Below, piece after piece: positions 46,458 through 57,600 of a stretch of 64,000 nucleotides of DNA. Every line of letters begins with the position of its first letter. Positions within the stretch are counted from its first letter, which is position 1. Source of the DNA: Fodinibius sp034521915. GTDB lineage: Bacteria; Bacteroidota; Rhodothermia; Balneolales; Balneolaceae. Position numbers and translations under genes: made by a program. Under the pieces are notes generated by a model that was not told where the DNA came from, did not search any database, and saw only the letters and a program-made list of their open reading frames with translations. The stretch is taken from positions 124,001 through 188,000 of the forward strand of contig NZ_JAXHLU010000001.1 of assembly GCF_034521915.1 (NCBI RefSeq), written 5' to 3'.

Positions 46458-49048
46458 CGTCGGATCGGGAAAGATATCCGGCAGGTAATTTCATCTGGAG
46501 CTTGCTCTGCCTCTAATGGTGCAAACTGTAAATGATCATCAAAAGCTTCTTCAAAGGACTCTTCTATACCCAGCGAGGTTTTTTGTGAAATTAGTTCATA
46601 TGACTTTACTTTTCCATCCTCTCTCACCACAAACGAATACGTTACATTGCCAGACAATGACATCCCCTCTAATCTTTTTGGATAGGTAACCTGCTTCAAA
46701 AACGATTCCATGCTCGGCTCTACATTCAGTGAAATTCCCAGATCTTTACAGGTGATATTTTCTTGTGATCCGGATTGATGCTCTTGCAGCAATTTACTCA
46801 ACTTATTTACCCTTTTCTGCTGTTTGGCATTTGGAAAAGTAGTATCAAACTGCTGAATAGCAAATCGCACGCTATCCCAGGAAGCGCCGGAAAAATCCAG
46901 CTTTTTTTTCAATATTGCTGCTGTTGTTGCCGAATCAACCCTTGACGTATCGCTCGAATCAGCCGTCAATGAACGTTTATCAGTAGAATCAACAAAATCA
47001 CTATTATCTTTAGCCCGATTAATGTAAGCCTCGATTGATTGATAAAATATATGTGGAGCCAGATCAGAGTCACGATTATCAAGCGCTAATTTTCTTAATT
47101 TTACCGCCTTTTGAGAAGTAGTATCCTGCAAGTGACGATAATACTGATTTATCAATTTTTTCGTCGTATCCTGTTCAAAAGTACCCTCAGATCCATCTCC
47201 CATCCTAACCTTGACCCGCCGCGCATACCGTGTTTGGGGATATTTTTCCTGAATAGTTTTACCCCAGTACTGAAGACTATCAGTATTATCTTCGGTAGAA
47301 AATATTTCAAAAAGGGAATACATCGCCGGAGGATGAAGCTCTTTGGCGATATCATTTTTAAGAACCTTGTGAAAATAATGCCGTGCACTATCGGGCATAT
47401 TTAAATTCAGAAATAACAAATTGCCCAACTTATATTGGGCATTGGCTTTCACCGTTCTCAGCTGATTTTTTTGCTCTGCCGTTCGGGGTATTTCCTCGAG
47501 ATTCAACTCTACAACCGATTCTATATTATCCAAACTATTTGCGGATTGGTTATTATCAGTCACCTCAAAATCCTCTTGTCTTTCCGCCCCTCTAATAGCT
47601 TCTGCTCTTCGCCAGTTGTCAACAAGTGGACGATCCCCCCAACGCAATCTAAACTGCGTTTTGTATTGTTTTACAAACTGTGCATTTTTGTAATTAAGAT
47701 ATCCATATTGGGTGGGTATCTCGGACGTGCCGGCGTCCTCCACTCCAGCGATTTCAGTATTAGCAAAAACGGTTGATTCTTCTCCTTCATTCTTTTCCAG
47801 CTCCCGTTGCATTTGCGCTCGTATAGCATTCAATGCCGAGTCTAGCTCCTGTTCTGAAAGAGAGCCCAACCTCAACAAGCTATCCGCTCGGGTTATTGAT
47901 TTTTTCAGTTCTGTATACTCACCATACGTATCCGCTAATTCGGCCGGATTGTCAGAATCACTGCCATTTGGTGAAGAACTGTTTATCGTAGAGGAAGAGT
48001 CGAAATAAGCAGCTGCAACTTGGTACTGATTATATTGATCACTATATATTTTACCCAGTCGAAAATAAATATCAGCTTTTAAGTCACGTGGCTGCTGGCT
48101 TTCGGTACCATACAAAAGATTTTTAAACATTTTTTCGGCCTTTCCGGCCTCTCCCATCATCTCATAGGTTCTGCCTATTTCAAACAAAAGCCGGCCGCGA
48201 CGGTCAAGATTTTTATCATCTTTCCGTAAGGTTTGAAAAATGTCAAGAGCCAGATCAAATCGGGTCGCCTTTCTGGCAATATCAGCCTGCTTAAATTGAG
48301 ACCAGTAGAGATAATCAAAATCGGGGAAATTATTTTTAACTTCTCCAAAAGCATTAAAAGCCTCTTCATATCGTTCCTGCTGCTCCAATACCTGTCCAAG
48401 CAAAAAGTACGTTCGGCCAAGCAGTGACTTACTTTGAATGTTTGATGTGGCGTCAAATAAATAATCAACAGCTTCACCCCAATTCTCCAACATAACGTGG
48501 TGCTGACCGGCCAGGGCCTGTATCTCCCCCCTATACTTCCGAGGCCATTTTGACGGGTATTGTTCGAGCTCAGATTCTACAAAACTTACTCCAGCCGTAT
48601 ACTGCTTTAAATCAAGTTGGGTTCTGCTTTTCCAAATGATGGCACGTGAAATCATTTCGGGGGACGAACCGGCATTTATTAATTCTTCAAATTTTTGAAG
48701 GGCCGGATAAAACTCCTGACGATAATAATTTGATTTGCCAATCAACAGAATGGCATCATCCACCCATTTCGACTCGGGAAACTTACGCAACACCTGTGCC
48801 CCCTTATCAATCGCATTTTGAAAATCATTATAACCGGCTTTATTGGGGGCGGGATGGATGCGAGCCGGTGAAGAGGGATCAATAGTTAGAGGCTGGTTGT
48901 TGACTTTCTTTAATCCCGACTTAAAACTCTCGCGGGCATTATAAAAGGTATTATAATAAGCCGTAAAATTATTCCAAGAACTTTTCAGGGAGCTCCCACA
49001 TCCCACTAAAAAGACCCCTGTTAACAGTAAGAGAAGATACTTCCTCAA
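46454..49048 (-). CDS. TPR lipoprotein with C-terminal TonB-like domain (SprE/PorW-like)
   Basis: 864 residues. The lipobox is GVFLVGC (Cys about 17). The early part (WNNFTAYYNTFYNARESFKSG) resembles the start of SprE/PorW gliding and type-IX-secretion lipoproteins. Tetratricopeptide-like repeats fill about 60-340 (KFPESKWVDDAILLIGKSNY, YFLLGQVLEQQERYEEAF) and 540-640. The last about 85 residues look like a TonB C-terminal domain (LEGMSLSGNVTYSFVVREDGK, FAPLEAEQAPDEITC). TonB-C on an outer-membrane TPR lipoprotein is unusual. A role in secretion or envelope assembly is inference. Confidence 0.75.
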   Translation of the reverse strand: MRKYLLLLLTGVFLVGCGSSLKSSWNNFTAYYNTFYNARESFKSGLKKVNNQPLTIDPSSPARIHPAPNKAGYNDFQNAIDKGAQVLRKFPESKWVDDAILLIGKSNYYRQEFYPALQKFEELINAGSSPEMISRAIIWKSRTQLDLKQYTAGVSFVESELEQYPSKWPRKYRGEIQALAGQHHVMLENWGEAVDYLFDATSNIQSKSLLGRTYFLLGQVLEQQERYEEAFNAFGEVKNNFPDFDYLYWSQFKQADIARKATRFDLALDIFQTLRKDDKNLDRRGRLLFEIGRTYEMMGEAGKAEKMFKNLLYGTESQQPRDLKADIYFRLGKIYSDQYNQYQVAAAYFDSSSTINSSSPNGSDSDNPAELADTYGEYTELKKSITRADSLLRLGSLSEQELDSALNAIRAQMQRELEKNEGEESTVFANTEIAGVEDAGTSEIPTQYGYLNYKNAQFVKQYKTQFRLRWGDRPLVDNWRRAEAIRGAERQEDFEVTDNNQSANSLDNIESVVELNLEEIPRTAEQKNQLRTVKANAQYKLGNLLFLNLNMPDSARHYFHKVLKNDIAKELHPPAMYSLFEIFSTEDNTDSLQYWGKTIQEKYPQTRYARRVKVRMGDGSEGTFEQDTTKKLINQYYRHLQDTTSQKAVKLRKLALDNRDSDLAPHIFYQSIEAYINRAKDNSDFVDSTDKRSLTADSSDTSRVDSATTAAILKKKLDFSGASWDSVRFAIQQFDTTFPNAKQQKRVNKLSKLLQEHQSGSQENITCKDLGISLNVEPSMESFLKQVTYPKRLEGMSLSGNVTYSFVVREDGKVKSYELISQKTSLGIEESFEEAFDDHLQFAPLEAEQAPDEITCRISFPIRR

Positions 49049-49068
49049 GGTTTATCACTTATTTTTAA

Positions 49069-50502
49069 TTATTCGATCGTACTCACCTTAATCATATTCG
49101 TACGTCCTTTTTTGGCGATTGGCATACCCGTAGCAATAATCGCACGGTCACCTTTATTTACCAATCCATGATTTTTAAGGTGTTCCTCCATCAATTTTAC
49201 ACTTTTGTCGGTATCAAATATTTCATCAATTTTTATGGGTTGTACACCCCAAACCATTCCCAGCTGCTTACGTACTTCATCACTCTCAGTAAATGCAACA
49301 ATAGGTACTCGCGGGCGGAACTTAGCGATACGTCGGGCGGTACTGCCAGAATGGGTAATCGTACTGATGACCTTCGCATCCACATTTTCGGCTAACATCA
49401 CACAAGAATACGCCAGCGATTCAATCACCTGTTTCTCTTTCCACTCAGGTTTCCGATACTCCAGACTGTTGTAGATATGATCGGCATTTTTTTCAACCAG
49501 ACCACAAATTTTATCCATGGTTTTAACCGATTCCACCGGATAATCTCCCGCAGCCGTTTCGCCCGAAAGCATTACCGCATCGGTCCCATCGAGCACGGCA
49601 TTAGCTACATCTGAGCTTTCAGCACGAGTTGGGCGGGGATTTTCAATCATTGAGTCAAGCATTTGAGTTGCCGTAATAACCGGCTTGCCCGCCTGGCGAC
49701 ATTTATCAATAATATTTTTTTGCACCATGGGAACTCTCTCACTGGCAATTTCTATACCAAGATCACCCCGGGCAACCATAATACCGCTGGACTCCTCAAT
49801 GATATCATCAATAACCGTTACCGCTTCGGGCTTCTCGATCTTTGCAACAATACCGGCATTGGAGCCTTGAGCCCGTACCCTCGAAATAACCTCCTGAATA
49901 TCATCAGCAGAACGAACAAACGACATAGCCACATAGTCCACATCTTGTGAAACTGCATATTCAAGATCTTCGATATCCTTTTCGGTAAGCGACGACATCG
50001 ACAGATTTACATCCGGCAAGTTGAGTCCTTTACGAGATTTCAACAACCCGCCGACGACCACCTGTGCCACTAATGATGACTCATCTTTTTTGATCACCTT
50101 GAGCTCAAGTAATCCATCATCAATCAACAGCCTATTTCCTTCTGTAGCATCATTAATCAATCCCTCATAATCAACAGGAATTGTTTCTGAAGTACCCTCG
50201 ATCTCTTCTGTTGTTAACGTAACATAATCTCCGGACTCTACCTCCTGTCCCCCATCTTTCATCGTACCAATCCGGATTTTTGGGCCCTGCAGGTCCGCCA
50301 AAACAGGGAGACTCACTCCATATCGATCAGCTACTTTTCTTACATTCTGGATGACCTTGCCATTTTCTTCGTGCGTACCGTGAGAAAAGTTAATCCGGGC
50401 AATATTCATCCCATTTCTCACCAGCTTATCGATTTTTTCCTCTGTGTTACTACTGGGACCAAGGGTGCAAACAATTTTTGTTCGTCGTTCGCTAATACTC
50501 AT
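49069..50502 (-). CDS. pyk: Pyruvate kinase
   Basis: 477 residues. It makes pyruvate and ATP from phosphoenolpyruvate and ADP. Motifs: KIVCTLGPSSNTEEKI, MNIARINFSHGTHEE, DLQGPKIRIG, IVAKIEKPEAV (active Lys), MVARGDLGIEI and PVITATQMLDSMI, plus the C-terminal domain SGSTARRIAKFRP. No PEP-utilising extension, so a standard type. It lies 20 bases upstream of the TPR gene's start in the same direction. Confidence 0.97.
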   Translation of the reverse strand: MSISERRTKIVCTLGPSSNTEEKIDKLVRNGMNIARINFSHGTHEENGKVIQNVRKVADRYGVSLPVLADLQGPKIRIGTMKDGGQEVESGDYVTLTTEEIEGTSETIPVDYEGLINDATEGNRLLIDDGLLELKVIKKDESSLVAQVVVGGLLKSRKGLNLPDVNLSMSSLTEKDIEDLEYAVSQDVDYVAMSFVRSADDIQEVISRVRAQGSNAGIVAKIEKPEAVTVIDDIIEESSGIMVARGDLGIEIASERVPMVQKNIIDKCRQAGKPVITATQMLDSMIENPRPTRAESSDVANAVLDGTDAVMLSGETAAGDYPVESVKTMDKICGLVEKNADHIYNSLEYRKPEWKEKQVIESLAYSCVMLAENVDAKVISTITHSGSTARRIAKFRPRVPIVAFTESDEVRKQLGMVWGVQPIKIDEIFDTDKSVKLMEEHLKNHGLVNKGDRAIIATGMPIAKKGRTNMIKVSTIE

Positions 50503-50741
50503 TTAAATATGTTCTTTTACTGTAAAATTTATATTTCTAAATACGCTGAGAAATGTTTTGCCGTAAATAATAGTTTAGTATAAAAACATTTCAATGTATG
50601 AAATTATAACTATAAACGTTATCGGATATAGGCAACTCTTTATAAAAACAGAACTAATACTTTAAAAGTTTTAAGCAATTGGTATATTAAAATTCGGATA
50701 CTGTATTACGTCTCTCCAATATCCTTTAACTGTATCTTTTT

Positions 50742-52181
50742 ATGAACTCATATATACAAAAAACGTGGTTCCTTAAATATCTTTTGATTCTTGGTATAGG
50801 ATTAATGGGATGTGCCAAATCCATAAATCCCGACATTGAGCGAGGATCAGACTATAATTTCAGGGATGGATATCCCGAAGTTCGTTTTTCTGCCATCGGG
50901 TTAATTGACGATCAGGGAGAACCTAAAATTGATATTGCAGCTGATATTGTTTTGGGAAGCCTCATCTATAATAAAGAGGGTGACAAATACATAGCTAACC
51001 TTACTATTGATGTTCAAATTATTAACCAAACCAATCCTGATAATATTATCGGATCAAAACAGTATGAAATTGATATCGAAAAAGAAGATCCCAATATCGT
51101 ATACAGCCAGCAGATTCATACCTTTCAGGAGGCACTTGACGTAGAGCCGGGACGATACACCATTAATTTTACTCTTACTGATCAAAGTTCGGATAAAAAA
51201 ATCACACACTCTGCTGAAACCTACCTTCCTAATCCCGAAAGTAATATATCTAATCTCACAAATATTCGGATGGAAGGAAAAAATATGAGTTCAGAAAATC
51301 CGTCTTGGTCGCCCATTACCACTTATGATGTGCCCGGCCGCGTGGATTCACTGAAATTTGTATTCCAGGTTACTAATAATAACTCCAGCAAACCGCTGGT
51401 AATAGACTCACAACTGCTTCGCTTCGAATCGGATACCTCGTACGCCCGACCCATGCACTTTAATGATTACAGCCCTTCGAGCATACAGTACAAGGGCATT
51501 GATTATAACCAAGAAGAAGTTATCCAATCTACCCAGCGTAAATTAATAGAGCGGGGAAATGTACTTATCGAATTTACTTTTGGGAATCAACGGCGCGGTA
51601 ACTATCGATTCGAAGTGCAGACCAATATTTCTTCTGAGGAATCTGATGAAGCATATAAAGCCCGTGATTTCGCAGTCAAAAGTAAAAACTATCCCTCTAT
51701 AAAATCGGCGCGAGAATTGGCTAAACCCTTAGTTTATTTAATGCGCGAGAAAGAGTATGAGGAATTAATAGCTATTAATGATCCTGACTCACTAAAAGCT
51801 GCTGTTGATCGATTTTGGCTTAAAAATATTGGTAGTAAAAGTCGCACCAAAAGTGTTCTTAAGAAATTTTACAATCGGGTAGAAGAAGCCAACAAGCAGT
51901 TTTCAAATTTTAAAGAGGGTTGGAAAACTGATCCGGGCATGATGTATATTCTTTTAGGTCCACCCTGGTATGTTGATGAGCGATTAGACGAAATGTATTG
52001 GTCTTACTCATATAACCGCTCTGATCCGGAAAGAAACTTTTATTTCTTTGAGCCCAGGCATAAAAGCGAATATTTTCCATTCAATCATTATATCTTAAGA
52101 CGATCACAATCGTACTTTACACTGCAATACCAGCAAGTTGAATTGTGGCTGTCCGGATCAATTATGCAACGAAGTTTATAG
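50742..52181 (+). CDS. GWxTD-domain lipoprotein (first paralogue)
   Basis: 479 residues. A lipobox (GIGLMGC, Cys about 24) and a beta-rich middle precede the C-terminal GWxTD domain (about 380-479), named for the motif seen here as EGWKTDPGMMYILLGPP. The family is common in Bacteroidota and Balneolota and is uncharacterised. A close relative is at 58.1 kb (same order of motifs: NNYSPSSIEYKGIDY-like, RFWLKNIG, NFKEGWKTD). The function is unknown. Confidence 0.9.
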   Translation: MNSYIQKTWFLKYLLILGIGLMGCAKSINPDIERGSDYNFRDGYPEVRFSAIGLIDDQGEPKIDIAADIVLGSLIYNKEGDKYIANLTIDVQIINQTNPDNIIGSKQYEIDIEKEDPNIVYSQQIHTFQEALDVEPGRYTINFTLTDQSSDKKITHSAETYLPNPESNISNLTNIRMEGKNMSSENPSWSPITTYDVPGRVDSLKFVFQVTNNNSSKPLVIDSQLLRFESDTSYARPMHFNDYSPSSIQYKGIDYNQEEVIQSTQRKLIERGNVLIEFTFGNQRRGNYRFEVQTNISSEESDEAYKARDFAVKSKNYPSIKSARELAKPLVYLMREKEYEELIAINDPDSLKAAVDRFWLKNIGSKSRTKSVLKKFYNRVEEANKQFSNFKEGWKTDPGMMYILLGPPWYVDERLDEMYWSYSYNRSDPERNFYFFEPRHKSEYFPFNHYILRRSQSYFTLQYQQVELWLSGSIMQRSL

Positions 52182-53163
52182 AAAATTTTTGTATCAGCTC
52201 ATAAAGATAATTCCACAAGAGCTATACTCTTTAGTTACGAGCGATTTGCACTCTCGTAGTACCTTAGTTATAGGGAGTACAACTCCCTTGAAGCTAAATA
52301 GATAATTGAGCTTTCCCCTTATAGACGGGACGGGCTCAGTAGTCAATTATATCTACTTTTAAACGGTCAACTTTCAGTGAAGCCTACAGTTCCAAACAAA
52401 ACAAGCTATTATTATTAAAAGTAACTTTTTTAACATAGGCTACCTCGTTTACTTTTCATTATAGTTAAACGGATCCATGTATTGATATACATAAACCGTA
52501 ATGCCTGCCTGATTACATCAAACAGACAACATGAGTTGCCCTGGTTTTTATATGTAAACTTGTGTTAGAGCCCCACAAAGGTGGGGTAATTATTTATTTC
52601 TGGAGCCCTGGTTTTAAATGTAAGATTGTTTTGGGAGTATCCCTGATCCCAAAGCTGCTGCCAATCTTTTCAAAAATAGGTTTAAAATCAATGCCCGTGT
52701 GATAAAAAGTATTATTTTGAGATAAGCGGTAATAAATTACTATCAGCTGATTAGGCTAAACAAACCAGCAAAGGATTGGAATCATTGAAAGTTTTAACAC
52801 TCCAATCATTTTATTCACTCCATCAACAAAGTCAAGGCACACCCTTCCAAATCTGTCATCGCGAGGGAGTGATTTATGCGACCGCGGCGATCCCCAAACG
52901 ATATTAAAAAGCACTTACTCCATTCGGGGATGGTCGCTCACCATGGCAGGGCTTCTTTGATTGAAGGAATTGCCACGTTCTCTTCTGTGGCTCATAATGT
53001 CAGTTTCTTCTTTTTGAATAACGCTCTTTAAGATTGCTCTACCGTTAGGCCAGAGATATCCCCTCATCTATAACTTCTTTCCCCGATAGTGCATCCCCAT
53101 TGGAACTAATTTATTATACATCCAATCGCAAAACAGTATTCGACCTAACATAGCACCCAAATA
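52182..53163. other. Gene-free stretch with REP-like and other repeats
   Basis: No gene is seen in about 980 bases. It holds a degenerate REP pair (52238-52287). A GCCCTGGTTTT..ATGTAA block occurs twice (about 52538 and 52604). A small hairpin CCCCAC/GTGGGG followed by an AT-rich run (52571-52586) may be a terminator. A patch at 52853-52990 begins GTCATCGCGAGGGAGTG and contains a long imperfect inverted repeat (GCGATCCCC with GGGGATGGTCGC), like dispersed intergenic repeats. Confidence 0.55.
52238..52287. repeat. Degenerate REP-like pair
   Basis: CGAGCGATTTGCACTCTCG (type B, decayed) is followed by GGGAGTACAACTCCC (type A, intact). It is the same pair as the copies near 59.6, 60.1, 62.7 and 63.4 kb. 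Confidence 0.65.
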
Positions 53164-53164
53164 A

Positions 53165-53194
53165 AAAAGCCGCCCTTTTTACAGGGCGGCTTTT
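53165..53194 (-). terminator. SusD operon terminator
   Basis: An 11-bp perfect stem (AAAAGCCGCCC / GGGCGGCTTTT) with an 8-base loop and flanking A/T runs, 25 bases past the susD-like stop. It would end the susC-susD transcript. Confidence 0.9.
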
Positions 53195-53219
53195 AAAAGT
53201 TTAATGAACGGAAGGAAAA

Positions 53220-54617
53220 TTAGTTATTGTATCCCTCGTTCTGCTCAATATTTGAGTTGGCTCTTATCTCAGCATCCGGAATCGGAAGTGCAACACGATA
53301 GTCATCAGCAGGTATCAACTGCGTACGTGCTGAATTTGCATCGCCAACTTCTATATCTCTTCCTGTTCTCAGCAGATCATACAGACGGTGCCCTTCCATA
53401 GCCAGCTCCAGACGACGCTCAAGAAGCACATCATCTACTGAAACCGGAGCAGTATATGGTGACCCGTTATCATATCGATTGTCAGCTACCCGATTAAGTG
53501 CTTCTAGTGCTGTCTCCTGAGCACCAGTACCACCAGCGGCGATAGCTTCTGCATAATTGAGAACAACTTCGGCATAACGAATAACGCGTACGTTATCTGT
53601 GCCAAGCACATCTGAATATTTGCTCATCATACGATCACCTGCAGCGTTATATAAGTTCAAACGAACATCATCTGCTTGGTGAGCATTGTATAGATCACTC
53701 GATACTTGAACATCACCGTAGTTCGTGGGACGATAAATTCGAGCAATATTATCCGTTCCCAAACGATCGGTTGACGTAAAAGCCAACTCAAAGAGTGAGT
53801 TCGGGCCTGAACCTGTTTCCCAAGTTTCTACTAAAGCATCCGCTGCTGTAATAGAATAACCGCTGTTATTGATGATATCCTCAGCAATTGGAATAACCGC
53901 GTCATTTTGTCCCGTATATAAGTAATAACGGGTTTGCAGCGCACGTGCTGCCCAATAATCCATTTCAGTTGCAACATCAGATGATTCATCCAACATAGAA
54001 ACTGCTGTGTTGAGATCTGACTCAACAGCGGCCCAAACATCAGCAACAGCATCACGTGATGGAATAAAATCATCACCTTCTGCTTCATCGGCCGTCAGGT
54101 ATTCCGTTTTGATTGGTACTCCATTACTGGGATCTCCACCTGCAACATATTGCTGACCAAAGGCAAGCAACAGATTCATGTGAGACAATGCACGAATGGC
54201 ATAGGCTTGACCTTTGAGATGATCTACTTCAGTAGACGATTCTAAGTCCGCCCCTATTGCAAGATTAGCTCCTGCAATAGTTTCATAGAACACATCCCAG
54301 ACGCCCAATGCATAACCACTGTTAACCGTAAAGTTAAACTGATCTTGTGCAATAAAACGACCAGAATTATTGTTTGCCCATGCATTATCTGACATGGCTT
54401 CTGCAGAGACATAAAAGTCCCTTCCATACAGTTCTACACGATTTAGATCATCATAGGAACCGTTCACTACGGATTCCAAGTCTTCTACAGTCTGTACTGC
54501 ACTGTCCGTAGGTTTATTCTGATCAACAGCCGGTGTCAGGAAATCCTCACAACCACTGCTGAATCCTGCTATAAATAGCAGTACAACTAAATATTTAATG
54601 TAATTCTTCATTATCAA
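53220..54617 (-). CDS. SusD/RagB-family nutrient-binding lipoprotein
   Basis: 465 residues. A lipobox GFSSGC (Cys about 23) is followed by TPR-like helices typical of SusD (DLESVVNGSYDDL, AIRALSHMNLLLAFG, VIRYAEVVLNYAEA, RRLELAMEGHRLYDLLRTG). It sits on the cell surface as the lid of the SusC channel, binding glycans or peptides. It begins 5 bases after the susC-like gene. No enzyme genes are near, so the substrate is not shown. Confidence 0.95.
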   Translation of the reverse strand: MIMKNYIKYLVVLLFIAGFSSGCEDFLTPAVDQNKPTDSAVQTVEDLESVVNGSYDDLNRVELYGRDFYVSAEAMSDNAWANNNSGRFIAQDQFNFTVNSGYALGVWDVFYETIAGANLAIGADLESSTEVDHLKGQAYAIRALSHMNLLLAFGQQYVAGGDPSNGVPIKTEYLTADEAEGDDFIPSRDAVADVWAAVESDLNTAVSMLDESSDVATEMDYWAARALQTRYYLYTGQNDAVIPIAEDIINNSGYSITAADALVETWETGSGPNSLFELAFTSTDRLGTDNIARIYRPTNYGDVQVSSDLYNAHQADDVRLNLYNAAGDRMMSKYSDVLGTDNVRVIRYAEVVLNYAEAIAAGGTGAQETALEALNRVADNRYDNGSPYTAPVSVDDVLLERRLELAMEGHRLYDLLRTGRDIEVGDANSARTQLIPADDYRVALPIPDAEIRANSNIEQNEGYNN

Positions 54618-54622
54618 TACGT

Positions 54623-57600
54623 TTAGAAATTAGCTTTAACTCCAAAGGTGAATGTCTTCATCGGCTGGGCTGACAGCGATGTAAAACCACTGGCTTTCTG
54701 CTCAGGATCGTACTCCAGATCTTCATCAAACATGTGTGTCCAGAGGTTACGACCATTTACATAGACCGTAGCCGAGGTAAGACCAACGTTCTCCAACAGT
54801 CGCGGAGGAATGTTGTATCCCACATTCAATGATTTCAGACGCAGGTGATCTCCGTCGTACAAGAAACGAGAAGAAGTTGCGTTGGAATTATCGGTTCTAA
54901 GCAATACCGGTCGTGGATTTTCTGCATCCGTATTGTCAGGAGTCCAGTAATCGGATTGTCCTGCATACTGACCGAAAACAGCATTAAATGCACCGAAACC
55001 ATCAGATCTCATATAATACGCCCAGTTATCAAACAATTTGTGCCCAAAGGCAAACGACATGCTAGCCTGTGCATAAAATCCGTATGCATCAATACGTGTA
55101 TTGATGGAACCGAATTCGGTGGCTTGTGCATTTCCGCCCTGGTAATACTCATCAGCAGCGTTATAATTGTTTGTCGTTGTACGACCGCCGTTACCGTCGT
55201 CCATGTACCACAACGGATCCCCGTTATCGGGGTCAACACCGGCCCATTCTTTCATGTACCAAGCATCCACTTCGTAGCCTTCGACGGCACGATATCGTGT
55301 ACTGGTAGTAATTTCAAGTGGATCACCATTTACATCCGTTGGCAACGAGGTAATCTCGTTATTAACGATGGTAAAGTTACCACCCAGGTTCCAGCCAAAG
55401 TTGTCAGTATTGATAACCTCAGCATTCAGCTCAAATTCAAAACCTTGATTGTAAAGTTCGCCAGAGTTTTGAACCTGTGAGTTATGACCTGTAGTTCGGG
55501 AAAGTGGAACGTCAAACAGCAGATCACGACTATCCTTGCGGAAGAAGGTCGCAGAACCGCTTATGCGTTCAAATACCTCAAACTCAAGTGCAATATCCAG
55601 TGAATTGGCTTTTTCCCAAGTCAAATCAGGATTACCAAGCTGAGTAGGCTGAATATTTGGCTGATCGTTATAGCTACCAAAACCTACCAGTGTTTGATAG
55701 CTGTTCAAATCAATAGAAGCATTACCCGTCAGTCCGTACGAAGTACGAAACTTCAGGAAGTCTAACCAGTTAATATCCTGCAGGAATTGCTCCTCGGTAA
55801 GGATATATCCTAAACCAACAGACCAGAAAGTACCCCATCGTTTCTCCTCAGAAAAACGGGAGTTCCCTTCCTGTCGAATACTGACATCAGCTAGTACTTT
55901 GTCATTAAAGCTATAGTTTACTAATCCAGTAAATGACTGTACCGACCAATCTCTTGTAGTACCCAATGCACCTTGCGGTGTTGCAGTAGTACTCAAGTTA
56001 GTGAGACCGTCTGCGGCAATACCTTGACCCCAAGCGTCAAAATAACGAGCTTGATTTTTCTGGCTCTCAGCAATTACACGCACATCAAAGGTGTGATCTT
56101 CAATAGGTTGGAATACATAATTCAACGTATTTCTCCAAACGTAGTTGAAGTTCCGGTTGTCGATATCATTAACCAAGCCGCGAACGTCTTGAGCATCACC
56201 ATAAAATGGATTGTCATAATACTTTTCCTCGGTCATAATATAGTCCAAGGCAAAGTTTGTATTGAATGACAGATTCTCCATGATCTGAATATTCAGATTG
56301 GTGTTATTTAATATCCGCGTATTACGCTTACGATCAATATCATTATTCTGTACATAAACAGGATTAAAAATATTGGTTCCATTTGGCTGAAAGATATTCG
56401 CACCAATAGCTCCTATATTAGGAGTTCCATCCTCGTTAAAAGCAGGACCTGTGGGTGGCATGAAGAACTCAGCTAAAACCGGACTACCGAAATAACCGGC
56501 GCCCTCGAGGATACCATCCTGTTCTACAAATGACCCCGTAAAGTTGTTGTCGAGTGTTACACGATCATCGAGCTTGTGAGAGATATTCAATTTCCCTGAA
56601 TACCGTTCAAGACTTGTACCAATTTGTGCACCTTCTTGATCAAAGAAATTACCCGAGGCATAAAAAGTTGTTTGCTCGTTTCCACCTCGTGCAGAAAGAC
56701 TGTACTCCTGGTGAATAGCATTCTCATTGGTTACCACATTGCCCCAGTCGGTACCATTTCCTTCGCCATTCCAACCTGAGCTTCCATCGCCATAGCTAAG
56801 GGCCTGACCGCCGACAAAGTTATTGTAAGAATCGACAAAAAGTCTATCCCATTCTTCAACACCCATTGCACCGGGTCCATCTACCGCACGATTACTGAAA
56901 CCGCGCTGTACATTTACCGAATAGGTTACATCCGATGCCGAGCCACTTTTCGTTTGAATAACGATTACACCGTTAGAACCACGCGCACCATAGGGAGCAG
57001 TAGAGGCGGCATCCTTCAGAACCGTGATAGATTCAATATCAGAAGGACTCAAGCTCGAGAGTACACCTAACGAACTGGTAGCAGGATCATCAAAAGTCGT
57101 GTTTTGACCACTTACTACGGGCACACCATCAATTACATATAGCGGAGAAGTACCGGCATTAATGGAGCTAATTCCACGAATACTAACGTCCTGTACCGCA
57201 CCCGGTGTACCGGTTGAGGCAGAAATATTTATACCGGTAGTATTACCTTCAAGTGCCTGGTCAATAGAGGTAACAGGCGAAGCTTCAATATCGTCAGAAC
57301 TTACCTGCCCTACCGATCCAGTAAAGTTTCGTTTTGAATACTGACCATAACCGGTCACAACAATATCGCCCAACTCGGCAACATCGGTTTTCATTTCAAC
57401 ATCAATAGTTGTTCGCCCATTAATGGGGATCTCCTGCTGGACGTAACCAACAAAGGAGAATCTTAACACTCCATCGGACGGAGCATTAATTTCGTACGTA
57501 CCGTCGGGAGCCGTTGCGGTTCCCCGGTTTGTACCTTGTAGCATAACTGTAACTCCCGGAAGCGGTTCGCCATCAGCAGCATCCACAACCGTACCAGAAA

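Noticed and set aside
52182..53163. Hidden gene in the long gap before the SusCD terminator
   Set aside because: No reading frame of reasonable length or with recognisable protein features on either strand; the content is repeats.
53204..53401. Plus-strand reading frame opposite the end of the SusD gene
   Set aside because: Shadow of a strongly supported minus-strand gene, no similarity to known proteins.
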